A DNA stretch of 64,000 bases from Amycolatopsis xylanica (GCF_900107045.1 NZ_FNON01000009.1:284175-348174), one strand, 5' to 3'; positions 24,742 through 34,240 are shown, counted from the first letter of the stretch. Notes: generated by a model from the sequence alone, not told the origin. Translations and numbers: made by a program.

Positions 24742-26247
24742 GTGACCGTGCCGAAGCTTGCCCTGTCCGATAACTCGGAAGCGGCACTGAGCAAGACCCG
24801 CGCTGACGTAGTCGTGATCGGCACCGTCCAGGGTGAAGACGGCGTGCGCCTGGCCGCGGGCGCCGACGTCGCCGACGCCGCGTTCGAAGGCAAGCTCGCC
24901 GAGGTGCTCACCACGCTCGGCGCGAGCGGCAAGCTCGAAGAGGTCGTCAAGCTGCCGACGCTGGGCAAGCTGAGCGCGGGTGTCGTGCTCGCTGTCGGCC
25001 TCGGCAAGGCCGACGCCGAAGGCGCCGTCAGCGGCGAGAACGTCCGCCGCGCCGCGGGTGCCGCCGCCCGCGCGCTCGCGGGCACCGAGCGCGCGTTCGT
25101 CACGCTGTCCGCGCTCGACCTGCAGGCCGCCGTCGAAGGCACCGTGCTGGGCGCGTACGTGTTCACCGAGTACCGCTCGGAAAAGGGCGACGCCCCCGTG
25201 TCCAAAGTGGACTTCGCGAACCCGGCCGAAGGCGCCGCGAAGGACCACAAGGCCGCGCTGAAGACCGCGACCGCGGTGGCCGAGTCGGTCATCGTCGCGC
25301 GCGACCTGATCAACACCCCGCCGAACGACCTGTTCCCCGCCTCGTTCGCCGACCGCGCCGTCAAGCTCGCCGAGGCCGCCGGCCTCGAGGTCGAGGTGCT
25401 CGACGAGAAGGCGTTGAAGCGCAAGGGTTTCGGCGGCATCCTCGGCGTCGGCGGCGGCTCGTCGCGCCAGCCGCGCCTGGTCCGCGTCGCCTACAAGGGC
25501 ACCAAGGCCACCAAGAAGGTCGCGCTGGTCGGCAAGGGCATCACCTTCGACACCGGCGGCATCTCGATCAAGCCAGCCGCCGGTATGGACCACATGACCT
25601 CGGACATGTCCGGCGCGGCCGGCGTGCTCGCCTCGGTGCTGCTGGCGGCCAAGCTCAAGCTGCCGCTCGAGGTCATCGCGCACATCCCGCTGGCGGAGAA
25701 CATGCCGTCCGGCACCTCGTACCGTCCCGGTGACGTGCTGAGCATGTACGGCGGCAAGACCGTCGAGGTGCTCAACACCGACGCCGAGGGCCGTCTCGTG
25801 CTGGCCGACGCGATCGTCCGCGCCGCCGAGGACAACCCCGACTACCTCATCGAGACCTCGACGCTGACCGGCGCGCAGGTCGTCGCGCTCGGCAACCGCA
25901 CCGCGGGCATCATGGGCACCGACGAGTTCCGCGACCGCATCGCCACGCTCGCGCAGGCGACCGGCGAGGGCGGCTGGGCGATGCCGCTGCCGGAGGAGCT
26001 GCGCGCGGACCTCGACTCCCGTCTCGCCGACCTGGCGAACGTGACCGGGCACCGCTGGGGCGGCATGCTCGCCGCGGGCATCTTCCTGCGTGAGTTCGTC
26101 GCCGAGGGCCTGACCTGGGCGCACATCGACATCGCGGGCCCGGCGTTCAACACCGGCGGCGCGTGGGGCTACACCGGCAAGGGCGGCACGGGTGTCCCGG
26201 TCCGCACGATCCACGCGGTCCTGGAAGACATCGTCGCCAACGGCTGA
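24742..26247 (+). CDS. pepA: Leucyl aminopeptidase, M17 family
   Basis: Cytosolic dizinc aminopeptidase. The 501-residue product has the metal-binding GKGITFDTGGISIKPA and the family signature NTDAEGRLVLADA, plus a long N-terminal macrodomain-like region (about 1-170). Both catalytic motifs are intact. GTG start at 24742. The TTG of the next gene follows after five bases, so the two are probably one transcript. Confidence 0.95.
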   Translation: MTVPKLALSDNSEAALSKTRADVVVIGTVQGEDGVRLAAGADVADAAFEGKLAEVLTTLGASGKLEEVVKLPTLGKLSAGVVLAVGLGKADAEGAVSGENVRRAAGAAARALAGTERAFVTLSALDLQAAVEGTVLGAYVFTEYRSEKGDAPVSKVDFANPAEGAAKDHKAALKTATAVAESVIVARDLINTPPNDLFPASFADRAVKLAEAAGLEVEVLDEKALKRKGFGGILGVGGGSSRQPRLVRVAYKGTKATKKVALVGKGITFDTGGISIKPAAGMDHMTSDMSGAAGVLASVLLAAKLKLPLEVIAHIPLAENMPSGTSYRPGDVLSMYGGKTVEVLNTDAEGRLVLADAIVRAAEDNPDYLIETSTLTGAQVVALGNRTAGIMGTDEFRDRIATLAQATGEGGWAMPLPEELRADLDSRLADLANVTGHRWGGMLAAGIFLREFVAEGLTWAHIDIAGPAFNTGGAWGYTGKGGTGVPVRTIHAVLEDIVANG

Positions 26248-26252
26248 GTCAG

Positions 26253-27179
26253 TTGGAGTTCCTCGAGGAGGCCGTGCGCGATGTGCTCACGGCCTCCGAA
26301 ACCCAGGTCGACGACCGGATCGGCTACGCGGTGCTGCTCGCGGCTTCGGCCGGGGCCGCCGAGGACGCCGACCGGCTCGTCCTGGCCTGGGCACGGGCGA
26401 CCGAGCGCCCGGTCTCACTGCTCGCGCAGGGCCACGTCCGCGCGCGGGCGTTCGCGATGTGGTTCGAGGCGCGCGGTGTCCGTCCTTCGTGGGCGGAAGC
26501 GTTGGTACCACTGGATCTCGACGCCGAGGAAGCCGCACACGAGGCCTACCTGAAGCGGTCCGGTGAGTCCACTTTGGCCACACTCGTCAGCATGGTCGAG
26601 CCGCCGCGCGTCGACCCGCTCAACGCCGCTTTGGCGGACGGCTCACTCGAGGACTGGGCCGCCATCGCCGCGGGCAGGCCGCTCCCGGACGTCGCCTCGC
26701 TGCTCGCCTGCCGCCGCTTCGGCCCCGCGCTCGCGGCGGGCGCCAACCCGCTCGCCCTCGACGCCGCCGCCCTCACCGGCGACCTGATCGCGGCCCTGCG
26801 CCATCGCTACCCGCCCACCGCCGGCAGCTGGCCGGAGCTCGTCGCCGCCGTGCTCCGCCTGCGCGGCGAGGGCGTCGCGGCGCCAGGCGCCACTGTGGAC
26901 ACTCTCGATCTTGCCGAGCAGAGGCTGCGCGCCCGGCTCCCCGACGACTACCGCGAATTCCTGCTGACGTCTGACGGACTACCCGCCGACGTGATCTTCC
27001 CGCGCCTGCTTCCGGCCGGGGAGCTCTGGGCACGCGGCGACGTCGTGGTGCTCAGCGAGCCCGCCGTGCTGACGCTCGCCCGCACCGGTCACGTCGTCGA
27101 GTACGACCCGGAGCTGGGCACGACCGTCCACTCGGGGTTCCGCGCGCTCATGGAGCACCACCTGAGCCTGCTCACCTGA
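26253..27179 (+). CDS. SMI1/KNR4-type protein
   Basis: A 308-residue protein. The C-terminal third (about 205-308) carries the SMI1/KNR4 start LDLAEQRLRARLPDDYREFLL followed by SDGLP; the N-terminal 200 residues are an alanine-rich helical region not recognised. SMI1/KNR4 domains occur in immunity proteins and other scaffolds, but the location beside pepA shows no toxin partner. TTG 26253 was chosen for closeness to the pepA stop; GTG 26274 is an alternative. Confidence 0.65.
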   Translation: MEFLEEAVRDVLTASETQVDDRIGYAVLLAASAGAAEDADRLVLAWARATERPVSLLAQGHVRARAFAMWFEARGVRPSWAEALVPLDLDAEEAAHEAYLKRSGESTLATLVSMVEPPRVDPLNAALADGSLEDWAAIAAGRPLPDVASLLACRRFGPALAAGANPLALDAAALTGDLIAALRHRYPPTAGSWPELVAAVLRLRGEGVAAPGATVDTLDLAEQRLRARLPDDYREFLLTSDGLPADVIFPRLLPAGELWARGDVVVLSEPAVLTLARTGHVVEYDPELGTTVHSGFRALMEHHLSLLT

Positions 27180-27273
27180 CAGAGTCGTGCCGAGATTCCC
27201 GGGATTTGGCAGGCTTTATCCCGCCCGAGAATCGCGGAATCGGCGAGACTCCCGCCCTCTCCAAGCTCGCCGT

Positions 27274-27387
27274 GTATGAAGGCTCCCCTCATACAACTTG
27301 GGCTGTATGAAGGCTCCCTTCATCCCGCTATACGCGATGAAGGCTCCCTTCATACGGCCAGACCTGTATGGAGGCTCCCTTCATACA
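27274..27387. repeat. Family D array: four palindromes about 31 bp apart
   Basis: Four copies of a short palindrome with core ATGAAGGCTCCCTTCAT (7-bp arms around CTC, often extended to GTAT/ATAC) start at about 27274, 27305, 27335 and 27366, so the period is 30-31 bp, three helical turns. Spacers are 9-11 bp. The array lies between convergent genes 26253 and 27451, with a partial family B half-copy at 27212 before it. Confidence 0.85.
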
Positions 27388-27418
27388 GCTCGACCAGCGC
27401 AGATCTCACCCGCGAGGC

Positions 27419-27442
27419 CGGGATAAAGCCCGCTTTATCCCG
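27419..27442. repeat. Family B gene-end palindrome, single arm
   Basis: A 24-bp palindrome with 11-bp arms (CGGGATAAAGC facing GCTTTATCCCG) around CC. It ends eight bases from the stop codon of the minus-strand gene at 27451. Confidence 0.85.
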
Positions 27443-27450
27443 GGCGGGGA

Positions 27451-27786
27451 TCAGCCCTTGGCGCGCTTCTGGCGCTCGGTGTACTCGCGCATCCGCTTCG
27501 GGTAGCCCACGCGGGCGACCTCGTACACCGGCATCTGGCGTTTCTTGCCGAAGGCCTGCGCGGCCTCCAGGCTTTCGATGCGGCGGCGGGTCCACTCGCC
27601 GTCGTGTGCGACCAACACCACGGTCGTCTCGGTCACGGCCGTGCGCGGCTCCACATAGGCCTCGACACCGTGCCGGGAGGCGGCCCACTCCTCGAGGTGG
27701 CGGGTGTCGCTGGACGTGGCTTTCCGCAGCGTACCGGCCTTTTGACCGTCCTTGCCCCGCCTGCGCAGCGAGTCGAAGAGACCCAC
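27451..27786 (-). CDS. Conserved hypothetical protein
   Basis: A 111-residue basic soluble protein beginning MGLFDSLRRRGKDGQ. It has an RRIESLEAAQAFGKKRQMPVYEV stretch that looks like an alpha-beta segment, but no family is recognised. The frame extends to 27810; GTG 27786 was chosen because GAGG lies about eight bases upstream and the product starts at a plausible N-terminus. It is divergent from lpd. Confidence 0.65.
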   Translation of the reverse strand: MGLFDSLRRRGKDGQKAGTLRKATSSDTRHLEEWAASRHGVEAYVEPRTAVTETTVVLVAHDGEWTRRRIESLEAAQAFGKKRQMPVYEVARVGYPKRMREYTERQKRAKG

Positions 27787-27979
27787 CTCGACCACCTCAC
27801 CTCTCGTCACCGTCTACCACCCATTATCCCGACTCACGGGTGTGCCCGGTGTGGGACACCCGGCTCGTTCGCACCATTGGCGGACGTAGTGACAAGATGG
27901 CGTACGTCCGCGCGCGCGAAGATCGCGTGCGCGCGATCGTAGAAGCTTCACCCCCGATGCTTGCCGAGGAGTTTTCACC

Positions 27980-29353
27980 GTGACCGACACCTCCGCCGAC
28001 CTTGTGATCCTTGGTGGCGGATCGGGCGGCTATGCCGCGGCGTTCCGCGCGGCCGAGCTGGGCCTTTCCGTCATCCTGATCGAGAAGGACAAGCTGGGCG
28101 GGACGTGCCTCCACCGAGGCTGCATCCCCACCAAAGCACTGTTGCACGCGGCCGAGGTTGCCGACGAGACCCGTGAAGCCGAATCCGTCGGTGTGAAGGC
28201 GGTCTTCGAGGGCATCGACATCGCCGGGGTCAACAAGTACAAGGACTCGATCATCGCCCGGCTCTACAAGGGCCTGCAGGGCCTGGCCAAGGCGCACAAG
28301 GTGCAGCTGGTCGAGGGCACCGGCACCTTCGCGGGCGGCACCACCGTCGAGGTCGACGGCACCCGCTACACCGGCAAGAACGTCATCCTCGCCACCGGCT
28401 CGTACTCGCGCACGCTGCCCGGCCTCGAGCTCGGCGGTCGCGTGATCGCCAGCGAGCAGGCGCTCGCGCTCGACTTCGTGCCCAAGAAGGTCGTCGTGCT
28501 CGGCGGCGGCGTCATCGGCGTCGAGTTCGCCAGCGTCTGGGCGTCCTTCGGCGTCGAGGTGACGATCGTCGAGGCGCTGCCTCGGCTCGTCCCCAACGAG
28601 GACGAGTACATCTCGAAGCAGCTCGAGCGCGCGTTCCGCCGCCGCAAGATCGCCTTCAAGACCGGCGTCCGGTTCACCGGCGTCAAGCAGGACGACAACG
28701 GTGTCGCCGTCTCGCTGGAGTCCGGCGAGACCCTCGAGGCCGACCTGCTGCTCGTCGCCGTCGGCCGCGGCCCCAACTCCGCGGGCCACGGCTACGAGGA
28801 AGCGGGCGTCACCATCGACCGCGGCTTCGTGATCACCGACGAGCGCCTGCGGACCAACCTGCCGAACGTCTACGCCGTCGGCGACATCGTGCCCGGCCTG
28901 CAGCTCGCGCACCGCGGCTTCCAGCAGGGCATCTTCGTCGCCGAGGAGATCGCGGGCCTCGAGCCGCGCGTGATCGACGAGGCGGGCATCCCGCGTGTCA
29001 CCTACTCCCACCCGGAGGTCGCTTCGGTCGGGCTGACCGAGTCGCAGGCCAAGGACAAGTACGGCGCGGAGGTGACCACCTTCACCTACGACCTCGGCGG
29101 CAACGGCAAGAGCCAGATCCTCAAGACCTCGGGCGGCGTCAAGCTGATCAAGGCGCCGGACGGCCCCGTCGTCGGCGTGCACATGGTCGGCGACCGCGTC
29201 GGCGAGCTGATCGGTGAAGCGCAGCTCATCTACAGCTGGGAGGCCTTCCCGGAGGACGTCGCCCCGCTCATCCACGCCCACCCCACCCAGACCGAGGCCC
29301 TCGGCGAAGCATTCCTTGCCCTCGCGGGCAAGCCGCTCCACGTGCACAGCTGA
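27980..29353 (+). CDS. lpd: Dihydrolipoamide dehydrogenase (E3)
   Basis: FAD enzyme that reoxidises lipoyl groups of 2-oxoacid dehydrogenase complexes. The 457-residue product has the FAD motif GGGSGGYAAAF, the redox disulfide Cys43/Cys48 (GGTCLHRGCIPTK), the NAD motif VLGGGVIGVEFAS and the C-terminal catalytic HAHPTQTE. GTG start at 27980. It is 53 bp upstream of sucB on the same strand, so the two complex subunits are probably made together. Confidence 0.97.
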   Translation: MTDTSADLVILGGGSGGYAAAFRAAELGLSVILIEKDKLGGTCLHRGCIPTKALLHAAEVADETREAESVGVKAVFEGIDIAGVNKYKDSIIARLYKGLQGLAKAHKVQLVEGTGTFAGGTTVEVDGTRYTGKNVILATGSYSRTLPGLELGGRVIASEQALALDFVPKKVVVLGGGVIGVEFASVWASFGVEVTIVEALPRLVPNEDEYISKQLERAFRRRKIAFKTGVRFTGVKQDDNGVAVSLESGETLEADLLLVAVGRGPNSAGHGYEEAGVTIDRGFVITDERLRTNLPNVYAVGDIVPGLQLAHRGFQQGIFVAEEIAGLEPRVIDEAGIPRVTYSHPEVASVGLTESQAKDKYGAEVTTFTYDLGGNGKSQILKTSGGVKLIKAPDGPVVGVHMVGDRVGELIGEAQLIYSWEAFPEDVAPLIHAHPTQTEALGEAFLALAGKPLHVHS

Positions 29354-29406
29354 CGTCTTAAGAAAACCCAGACCACACCAGAAACTTTCAAGGGAGTCAG
29401 CGAACG

Positions 29407-31164
29407 ATGGCCTACTCCGTCACACTGCCGGAGCTCGGGGAGAGCGTCACCGAGGGCACTGTCACTCGGTGGTTGAAGCAGGAGGGCGACTCCGTCGAGG
29501 TCGACGAGCCGCTACTGGAGATCTCGACCGACAAGGTCGACACCGAGGTCCCGTCCCCGGTCGCCGGCAAGGTCGTGAAGATCAGCGCCCAGGAAGACGA
29601 GACCGTCGAGGTCGGCGGCGTGCTCGCGATCATCGATGACGGCACCGGCGGCGTCGAGGCGTCGGCGCCCGCGCCCGCCGAGGAGCCCGCCGCCCAGCCC
29701 GAGCCGGAGCCCGCGGCGGCCGCCCCGGCTCAGGAAGCGGCACCCGCCGCCGCGCCTTCGGGCAACGCGCAGGGCACCCCGGTGACCCTGCCGGAGCTCG
29801 GCGAGAGCGTCACCGAGGGCACCGTCACCCGCTGGCTGAAGTCGGTCGGCGACACGGTCGAGGTCGACGAGCCGCTGCTCGAGATCTCCACCGACAAGGT
29901 CGACACCGAGGTCCCCTCGCCGGTCGCGGGCACCGTGCTCGCCATCCGCGCGCAGGAGGACGAGACCGTCGAGGTCGGCGGCGTGCTCGCCGTCATCGGT
30001 GACGCAGGCGCGGTCGCGGCTCCGGAGCCCAAGCCGGAACCGAAGCCCGAGCCCAAGCCGGAACCCAAGCCCGAGCCGAAGCCGGAGCCCGTCGCCGCCG
30101 CACCGGCGCCGAAGCCCGCCCCGGCTCCTGCTCCGGCGCCCGCCGCCGCTCCGGCGCCGAAGGCCGAGGCCGAGTCGAACAGCGCCGACGGCCCGTACGT
30201 GACGCCGCTGGTCCGCAAGCTGGCCTCGGAGCACGACATCGACCTCTCGTCGCTGACGGGCAGTGGTGTCGGTGGCCGGATCCGCAAGCAGGACGTGCTC
30301 GCCGCCGCCGAGGCCAAGCAGAAGGAAGCCGCCAAGGCAGCTCCGGCACCCGCGGCCGCCCCGGCGGCCGCCGCACCCGCGGCAGCTCCCGCGGCCGCGG
30401 CGCCGAAGGCTCCCGCAGCCGTCCGCCCGGAGATCGCCGCGCTGCGCGGCACCGTGCAGAAGGCCAGCCGGATCCGGCAGATCACCGCCACGAAGACCCG
30501 CGAGTCGCTGCAGATCTCGGCGCAGCTCACGCAGGTCCACGAGGTGGACGTGACCAAGATCGCCAAGCTCCGCCAGCGGGCGAAGGCGGCCTTCAAGGAG
30601 CGCGAGGGCGTCAACCTGACGTTCCTGCCGTTCTTCGCGAAGGCCACGGTCGAGGCGCTCAAGCAGCACCCGAACGTCAACGCCTCCTACAACGAGGAGA
30701 CGAAGGAGATCACGTACCACGGTGCCGTGCACCTGGGTATCGCGGTCGACACCGACAAGGGCCTGCTCTCGGTCGTCATCCACGACGCCGGCGAACTGAG
30801 CCTCGCCGGGCTGGCGCACCGCATCGCCGACCTGGCGGGCCGCGCGCGGTCCGGCCAGATCAAGCCGGACGAGCTGTCGGGTGGCACCTTCACCATCACG
30901 AACATCGGCAGCAACGGCGCCCTGTTCGACACGCCGATCATCGTCCAGCCGCAGTCGGGCATGCTCGGCACCGGCGCGGTCGTCAAGCGCCCGGTGGTCA
31001 TCGCCGACGCCGACGGCAACGACACGATCGCCGTCCGCTCGATGGTGTTCCTGCCGCTGACCTACGACCACCGCCTGGTCGACGGCGCCGACGCGGGCCG
31101 TTTCGTCACGACGATCAAGCAGCGTCTCGAGGAAGGCAACTTCGAGTCCGAGCTCGGTCTCTGA
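29407..31164 (+). CDS. sucB: 2-oxoglutarate/branched-chain dehydrogenase E2 acyltransferase
   Basis: Core E2 of a 2-oxoacid dehydrogenase complex. The 585-residue product has two nearly identical lipoyl domains (about 1-78 and 124-200) with lipoyl lysines Lys43 and Lys164 in STDKVDTEV. A Pro/Ala/Lys/Glu linker with KPEP repeats follows, then an E3-binding domain (about 260-295), another Ala/Pro linker and the catalytic domain ending with DHRLVDGADAGRF. In mycobacteria the syntenic gene (dlaT) serves both pyruvate dehydrogenase and peroxynitrite reductase, so substrate range is open. Confidence 0.95.
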   Translation: MAYSVTLPELGESVTEGTVTRWLKQEGDSVEVDEPLLEISTDKVDTEVPSPVAGKVVKISAQEDETVEVGGVLAIIDDGTGGVEASAPAPAEEPAAQPEPEPAAAAPAQEAAPAAAPSGNAQGTPVTLPELGESVTEGTVTRWLKSVGDTVEVDEPLLEISTDKVDTEVPSPVAGTVLAIRAQEDETVEVGGVLAVIGDAGAVAAPEPKPEPKPEPKPEPKPEPKPEPVAAAPAPKPAPAPAPAPAAAPAPKAEAESNSADGPYVTPLVRKLASEHDIDLSSLTGSGVGGRIRKQDVLAAAEAKQKEAAKAAPAPAAAPAAAAPAAAPAAAAPKAPAAVRPEIAALRGTVQKASRIRQITATKTRESLQISAQLTQVHEVDVTKIAKLRQRAKAAFKEREGVNLTFLPFFAKATVEALKQHPNVNASYNEETKEITYHGAVHLGIAVDTDKGLLSVVIHDAGELSLAGLAHRIADLAGRARSGQIKPDELSGGTFTITNIGSNGALFDTPIIVQPQSGMLGTGAVVKRPVVIADADGNDTIAVRSMVFLPLTYDHRLVDGADAGRFVTTIKQRLEEGNFESELGL

Positions 31165-31173
31165 GTCAACTGA

Positions 31174-31215
31174 GATAAAGCCCGCTTTATCCCCCGGGAT
31201 AAAGCGGGCTTTATC
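31174..31215. repeat. Family B gene-end palindrome
   Basis: Perfect 20-bp arms 31174-31193 and 31196-31215 with a two-base centre; each arm is itself nearly palindromic. It starts ten bases past the sucB stop, before a gene on the same strand. Confidence 0.86.
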
Positions 31216-31268
31216 ACGTCCTGGGACCCGAAGGTGCGGTGCGCACCGGAAGGGACCAGGATCGGGGT

Positions 31269-32138
31269 ATGCGGGTGCTGATCGCGGGTGCGAGCGGGTT
31301 GCTGGGACAGGCGCTGATCGAGCGGCTCAAGGGCACGCACGACGTGCGGACGCTGGTGCGGCGGGAATCCCGCGACGACACCGAGTTCAGCTGGGATCCC
31401 CCTGCGGCACGCATCGCTGAAGGCGCTTTCGACGGCGTTGACGCCGTCGTCAATTTCTGTGGCGCGCCCCTGTTCCCTGAGCGCTGGAGCGCCGCGCGCA
31501 AGCAGGTCCTGCTCGACAGCCGTGTGGAGCCGACCGAAGTGCTCGCCGAAGCCATCACCGAACACGGCGTGCCGACGCTGCTCAACGCCTCCGCCGTCGG
31601 CTTCTACGGTGACACCGGCGACACGGTCGTCGACGAGGAAACCACGCAGGGCAAGGGTTTCCTGGCCGGGCTGTGCACCGCGTGGGAACGCGCGGCCGAC
31701 CCGGACGCGCGCGTGGTGACCTTGCGCACCGGCCTGGTGCTCGCGCCGGGCGGCGGCCTGCTCGGGCCGTTGAAGCCGCTGTTCAAGCTCGCGCTCGGCG
31801 GGCGGCTCGGCGACGGCAGGCAGTACATGCCGTGGATCGCGCTGGAGGACCACGTGTCCGCGATGGTCTTCTTGCTGGAGAACGAAGAGCTCTACGGCCC
31901 GGTGAACGTGTGCGGGCCCAAGCCGGTGCCGAACGCCGAGTTCACCCGGGCGTTCGGGCGGGTGCTGCACCGGCCGGCGCCGTGGTGGGTGCCGGGCATC
32001 GCGATGAAGCTCGTGCTCGGCCAGGCCGCCGAGGAGATGGCGTTGTTCGGGCAGCGGGCCATGCCTCGCGTGCTCGAAGAAGCCGGTTTCACGTTCCGCC
32101 ACAACGACGTGGAGAGCGCATTGGCCGCCGCGCTATGA
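31269..32138 (+). CDS. TIGR01777-type epimerase, SulA-like NAD(P)-binding protein
   Basis: A 289-residue short-chain-type protein with the Rossmann motif GASGLLGQALIERL, the family feature NFCGAPLF, and the active-site region SAVGFYGDTG with WERAA downstream. Reaction unknown for this family. The frame opens at 31239, but ATG 31269 gives the usual start MRVLIAGASG. The same neighbour follows sucB/dlaT in M. tuberculosis. Its TGA overlaps the ATG of the PAP2 gene. Confidence 0.87.
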   Translation: MRVLIAGASGLLGQALIERLKGTHDVRTLVRRESRDDTEFSWDPPAARIAEGAFDGVDAVVNFCGAPLFPERWSAARKQVLLDSRVEPTEVLAEAITEHGVPTLLNASAVGFYGDTGDTVVDEETTQGKGFLAGLCTAWERAADPDARVVTLRTGLVLAPGGGLLGPLKPLFKLALGGRLGDGRQYMPWIALEDHVSAMVFLLENEELYGPVNVCGPKPVPNAEFTRAFGRVLHRPAPWWVPGIAMKLVLGQAAEEMALFGQRAMPRVLEEAGFTFRHNDVESALAAAL

Positions 32139-32749
32139 CGATCACGCGCACCCGCTGGTTCGTCATGGGGCTGGTGCTGCTCGGCGCCTTCATCGCGCTC
32201 GGGATGTTCGTCGCGGTGCACCCGACCACGCTCGACTCGGCGATCGCCAACGCACTGCACGGCGAGTACGACCGCCCGGTCGGCAAGGTGGTCTCCTGGC
32301 TCACCGACCTGTTCGGGCCGATCCTGCCGTACGCGTTCGCGCTCGGGCTGATCGTGCAGGGCCTGCGCAAACGCGACCCGCTCTACCCGAAGCTGCTGGG
32401 CGTGCTGGCGCTGACCGGATACACGTCCACCATCGTCAAACCGATGTTCGACAGGGCCAGGCCGCGTGAGTACCCCGACCTGAGCTACCCGAGCGGGCAC
32501 GTGGGCTCGGTGGCGAGCACCGGGTTCGTGGCCGTGCTGCTGTGCGTGGCCGTCGCGCCGCATTTGATCAGGCGGATCGTCGTGCTGTTCGCGGCCGCGA
32601 CGGTGCTGAGCGCGGTGTTCCGGATCATCCTCGGGGTGCACTGGTTCACCGACACGGTGGGCGCGGTGCTGGGGGTGCTGGGTGTGGGATTGCTCGCGGC
32701 GGCCGCGCTTCGGCTGCTGCCCGGCGAAGGCGTAACCTCGCAAGAGTGA
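32135..32749 (+). CDS. PAP2-family membrane phosphatase
   Basis: A 204-residue membrane protein with about six helices and the three acid-phosphatase motifs: KPMFDRARP, the PSGH motif with SYPSGHVGS, and RIILGVHWFTD. It probably dephosphorylates a lipid such as phosphatidic acid or undecaprenyl diphosphate at the outer face of the membrane. It overlaps both neighbours by four bases, so it sits inside the sucB-lipB transcription unit. Confidence 0.88.
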   Translation: MTITRTRWFVMGLVLLGAFIALGMFVAVHPTTLDSAIANALHGEYDRPVGKVVSWLTDLFGPILPYAFALGLIVQGLRKRDPLYPKLLGVLALTGYTSTIVKPMFDRARPREYPDLSYPSGHVGSVASTGFVAVLLCVAVAPHLIRRIVVLFAAATVLSAVFRIILGVHWFTDTVGAVLGVLGVGLLAAAALRLLPGEGVTSQE

Positions 32750-33501
32750 GTTCTTGCCGCGCCGCCACCGCACCCGTCGACGTCCGCCCGATCGGCACCA
32801 TCGACTACCTGGAAGCCTGGGAGCTGCAGCGTCAGCACGTCACCGCGCGCGCCGACGGCGAAGCACCCGACACGATGCTCCTGCTTGAGCACCCGTCGGT
32901 GTACACGGCGGGCAAGCGCACCGAGGCCGAGGACCGCCCCACCGACGGCACCCCGGTCATCGACGTCGACCGCGGCGGCAAGATCACCTGGCACGGCCCC
33001 GGCCAGCTGGTCGGCTACCCGATCATCAAGCTCGCCGACCCGATCGACGTCGTGCACTACGTCCGCCGTCTCGAAGAGGCGCTGATCGTGGTCTGCGAGA
33101 AGTTCGGCGTGACCACCGGCCGTGTCGAGGGCCGCAGCGGGGTCTGGATCGCCGCCGACGAGCGCGGTCCCGAGCGCAAGATCGCCGCGATCGGCATCCG
33201 CGTCCAGCGCGGCGTCACCATGCACGGCTTCGAGCTCAACTGCAACGCCGACCTCGCCGCCTTCGACAAGATCGTCCCCTGCGGCATCCGCGACGCGGGC
33301 GTCACCTCGCTGTCGTGGGAACTCCAGCGCGAGGTCACGGTCGAGGAGGCGCTGCCGCTCACCCGCGACGCCGTGCTCGCCGCCTTGGACGGCGACCTCG
33401 AGGTGACCGACCGGACGCTGGCCCGCGCGGCCGCGCCGACCGCGCCCGGGATCACCTTCGCGCTGCAGTCCCCGGAAGACGCCGCCTCCTGCGTCAGCTG
33501 A
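32746..33501 (+). CDS. lipB: Octanoyltransferase
   Basis: Moves octanoyl groups from acyl carrier protein to the lipoyl domains of E2 and glycine-cleavage proteins. The 251-residue product contains GGKITWHGPGQLVGYPI, the catalytic lysine region RKIAAIGIRV and the catalytic cysteine in KIVPCGI. GTG start overlaps the previous stop. It converges on the cyclase-like gene with 8 bp overlap. In mycobacteria lipA follows directly; here lipA is 5.4 kb away. Confidence 0.95.
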   Translation: MSSCRAATAPVDVRPIGTIDYLEAWELQRQHVTARADGEAPDTMLLLEHPSVYTAGKRTEAEDRPTDGTPVIDVDRGGKITWHGPGQLVGYPIIKLADPIDVVHYVRRLEEALIVVCEKFGVTTGRVEGRSGVWIAADERGPERKIAAIGIRVQRGVTMHGFELNCNADLAAFDKIVPCGIRDAGVTSLSWELQREVTVEEALPLTRDAVLAALDGDLEVTDRTLARAAAPTAPGITFALQSPEDAASCVS

Positions 33502-34102
33502 GGCCGCAGACCAGCAGGTACGCCGGAGCCTGGTAGCCCTTCACCTCCACGTTCACCCGCGTGAACGGCAGCGCGGCGAGGTCGCTGAACCGCGCGACGA
33601 CATCCTGGAAGAGCGTCTCGGACACGATCGCCATCAGGTCGGCGTCGCAGTGCTCGACGACCGCGGCCCGGATCGGCAGGCTGTCGACCAGCCTGCTGAA
33701 CCGGACGACCGCGTCGGCGGTGAAGCCGAGCGGGCCGGAGCCGACCGTGCCGACATCGACCGCCATCCTGAGCCGGATCCGCTCGTCGTGCGCGGCGTTG
33801 TCCTCGATGAGCAGCCTGGGCAGGGTGGACAGCAGGTGCCGCACCGCGGTGTACATGTCCGAGTCCGGCAGGAAGTAGTGGTAGCCGTCGCCGTTGGGCT
33901 GGAAGTTCACCTGCTCGTGCGTGATGCCGGCCGCGGCGACGAACCGGTGCAGGATGCTGAACAGCCGATCCTGGATCTGCCGCTGCGTGTCGATGGTGCG
34001 GCCGGTGTAGGCGACGACGTCGACGGTGAACCCCAGCCGGTACCTGATGCCTTCGTCCGCGGGGAGCACCACACCGATGGACTGTTCGGACTGCAGGCTC
34101 AT
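33494..34102 (-). CDS. Class III nucleotide cyclase-like domain protein
   Basis: A 202-residue single-domain protein. Features fitting class III cyclases: first metal Asp28 in FTVDVVAYTGR, second acidic turn NGDGY with Asp72, strand RLRMAVDVGTV, and ADAVVRFSRLV (129-139) where canonical enzymes have the VNLAARL-like helix. The usual Asn of that helix is replaced, so transition-state binding may differ or be lost. No membrane or HAMP part is present. ATG 34102 was chosen over the frame start at 34171. Divergent from the HTH protein at 34306. Confidence 0.6.
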   Translation of the reverse strand: MSLQSEQSIGVVLPADEGIRYRLGFTVDVVAYTGRTIDTQRQIQDRLFSILHRFVAAAGITHEQVNFQPNGDGYHYFLPDSDMYTAVRHLLSTLPRLLIEDNAAHDERIRLRMAVDVGTVGSGPLGFTADAVVRFSRLVDSLPIRAAVVEHCDADLMAIVSETLFQDVVARFSDLAALPFTRVNVEVKGYQAPAYLLVCGLS

Positions 34103-34240
34103 GACCGCCTCCCTGCGGTTGGACAGCGCTGTCTCACGTTCCAGTGTGTGTCTCAAGGCCCGCGATAGCACTCACGGATGCGCACGCACCTCCTTCCACA
34201 CTCCGAGATCATTCGCGCGCGGGGATGCGTGTGCGCGAAC

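Noticed and set aside
24685..26214. Long minus-strand open frame of 509 codons opposite pepA
   Set aside because: A GC-skew shadow: low-complexity Arg/Gly/Ala/Asp composition, while the plus strand encodes a complete M17 peptidase.
27274..27387. CRISPR-like spacing of repeats
   Set aside because: Only four units, each internally palindromic, with 9-11 bp spacers that are too short, and no cas genes nearby.
29407..30010. Repeat within sucB as an insertion
   Set aside because: The duplication is two lipoyl domains, a normal feature of actinobacterial E2 proteins.
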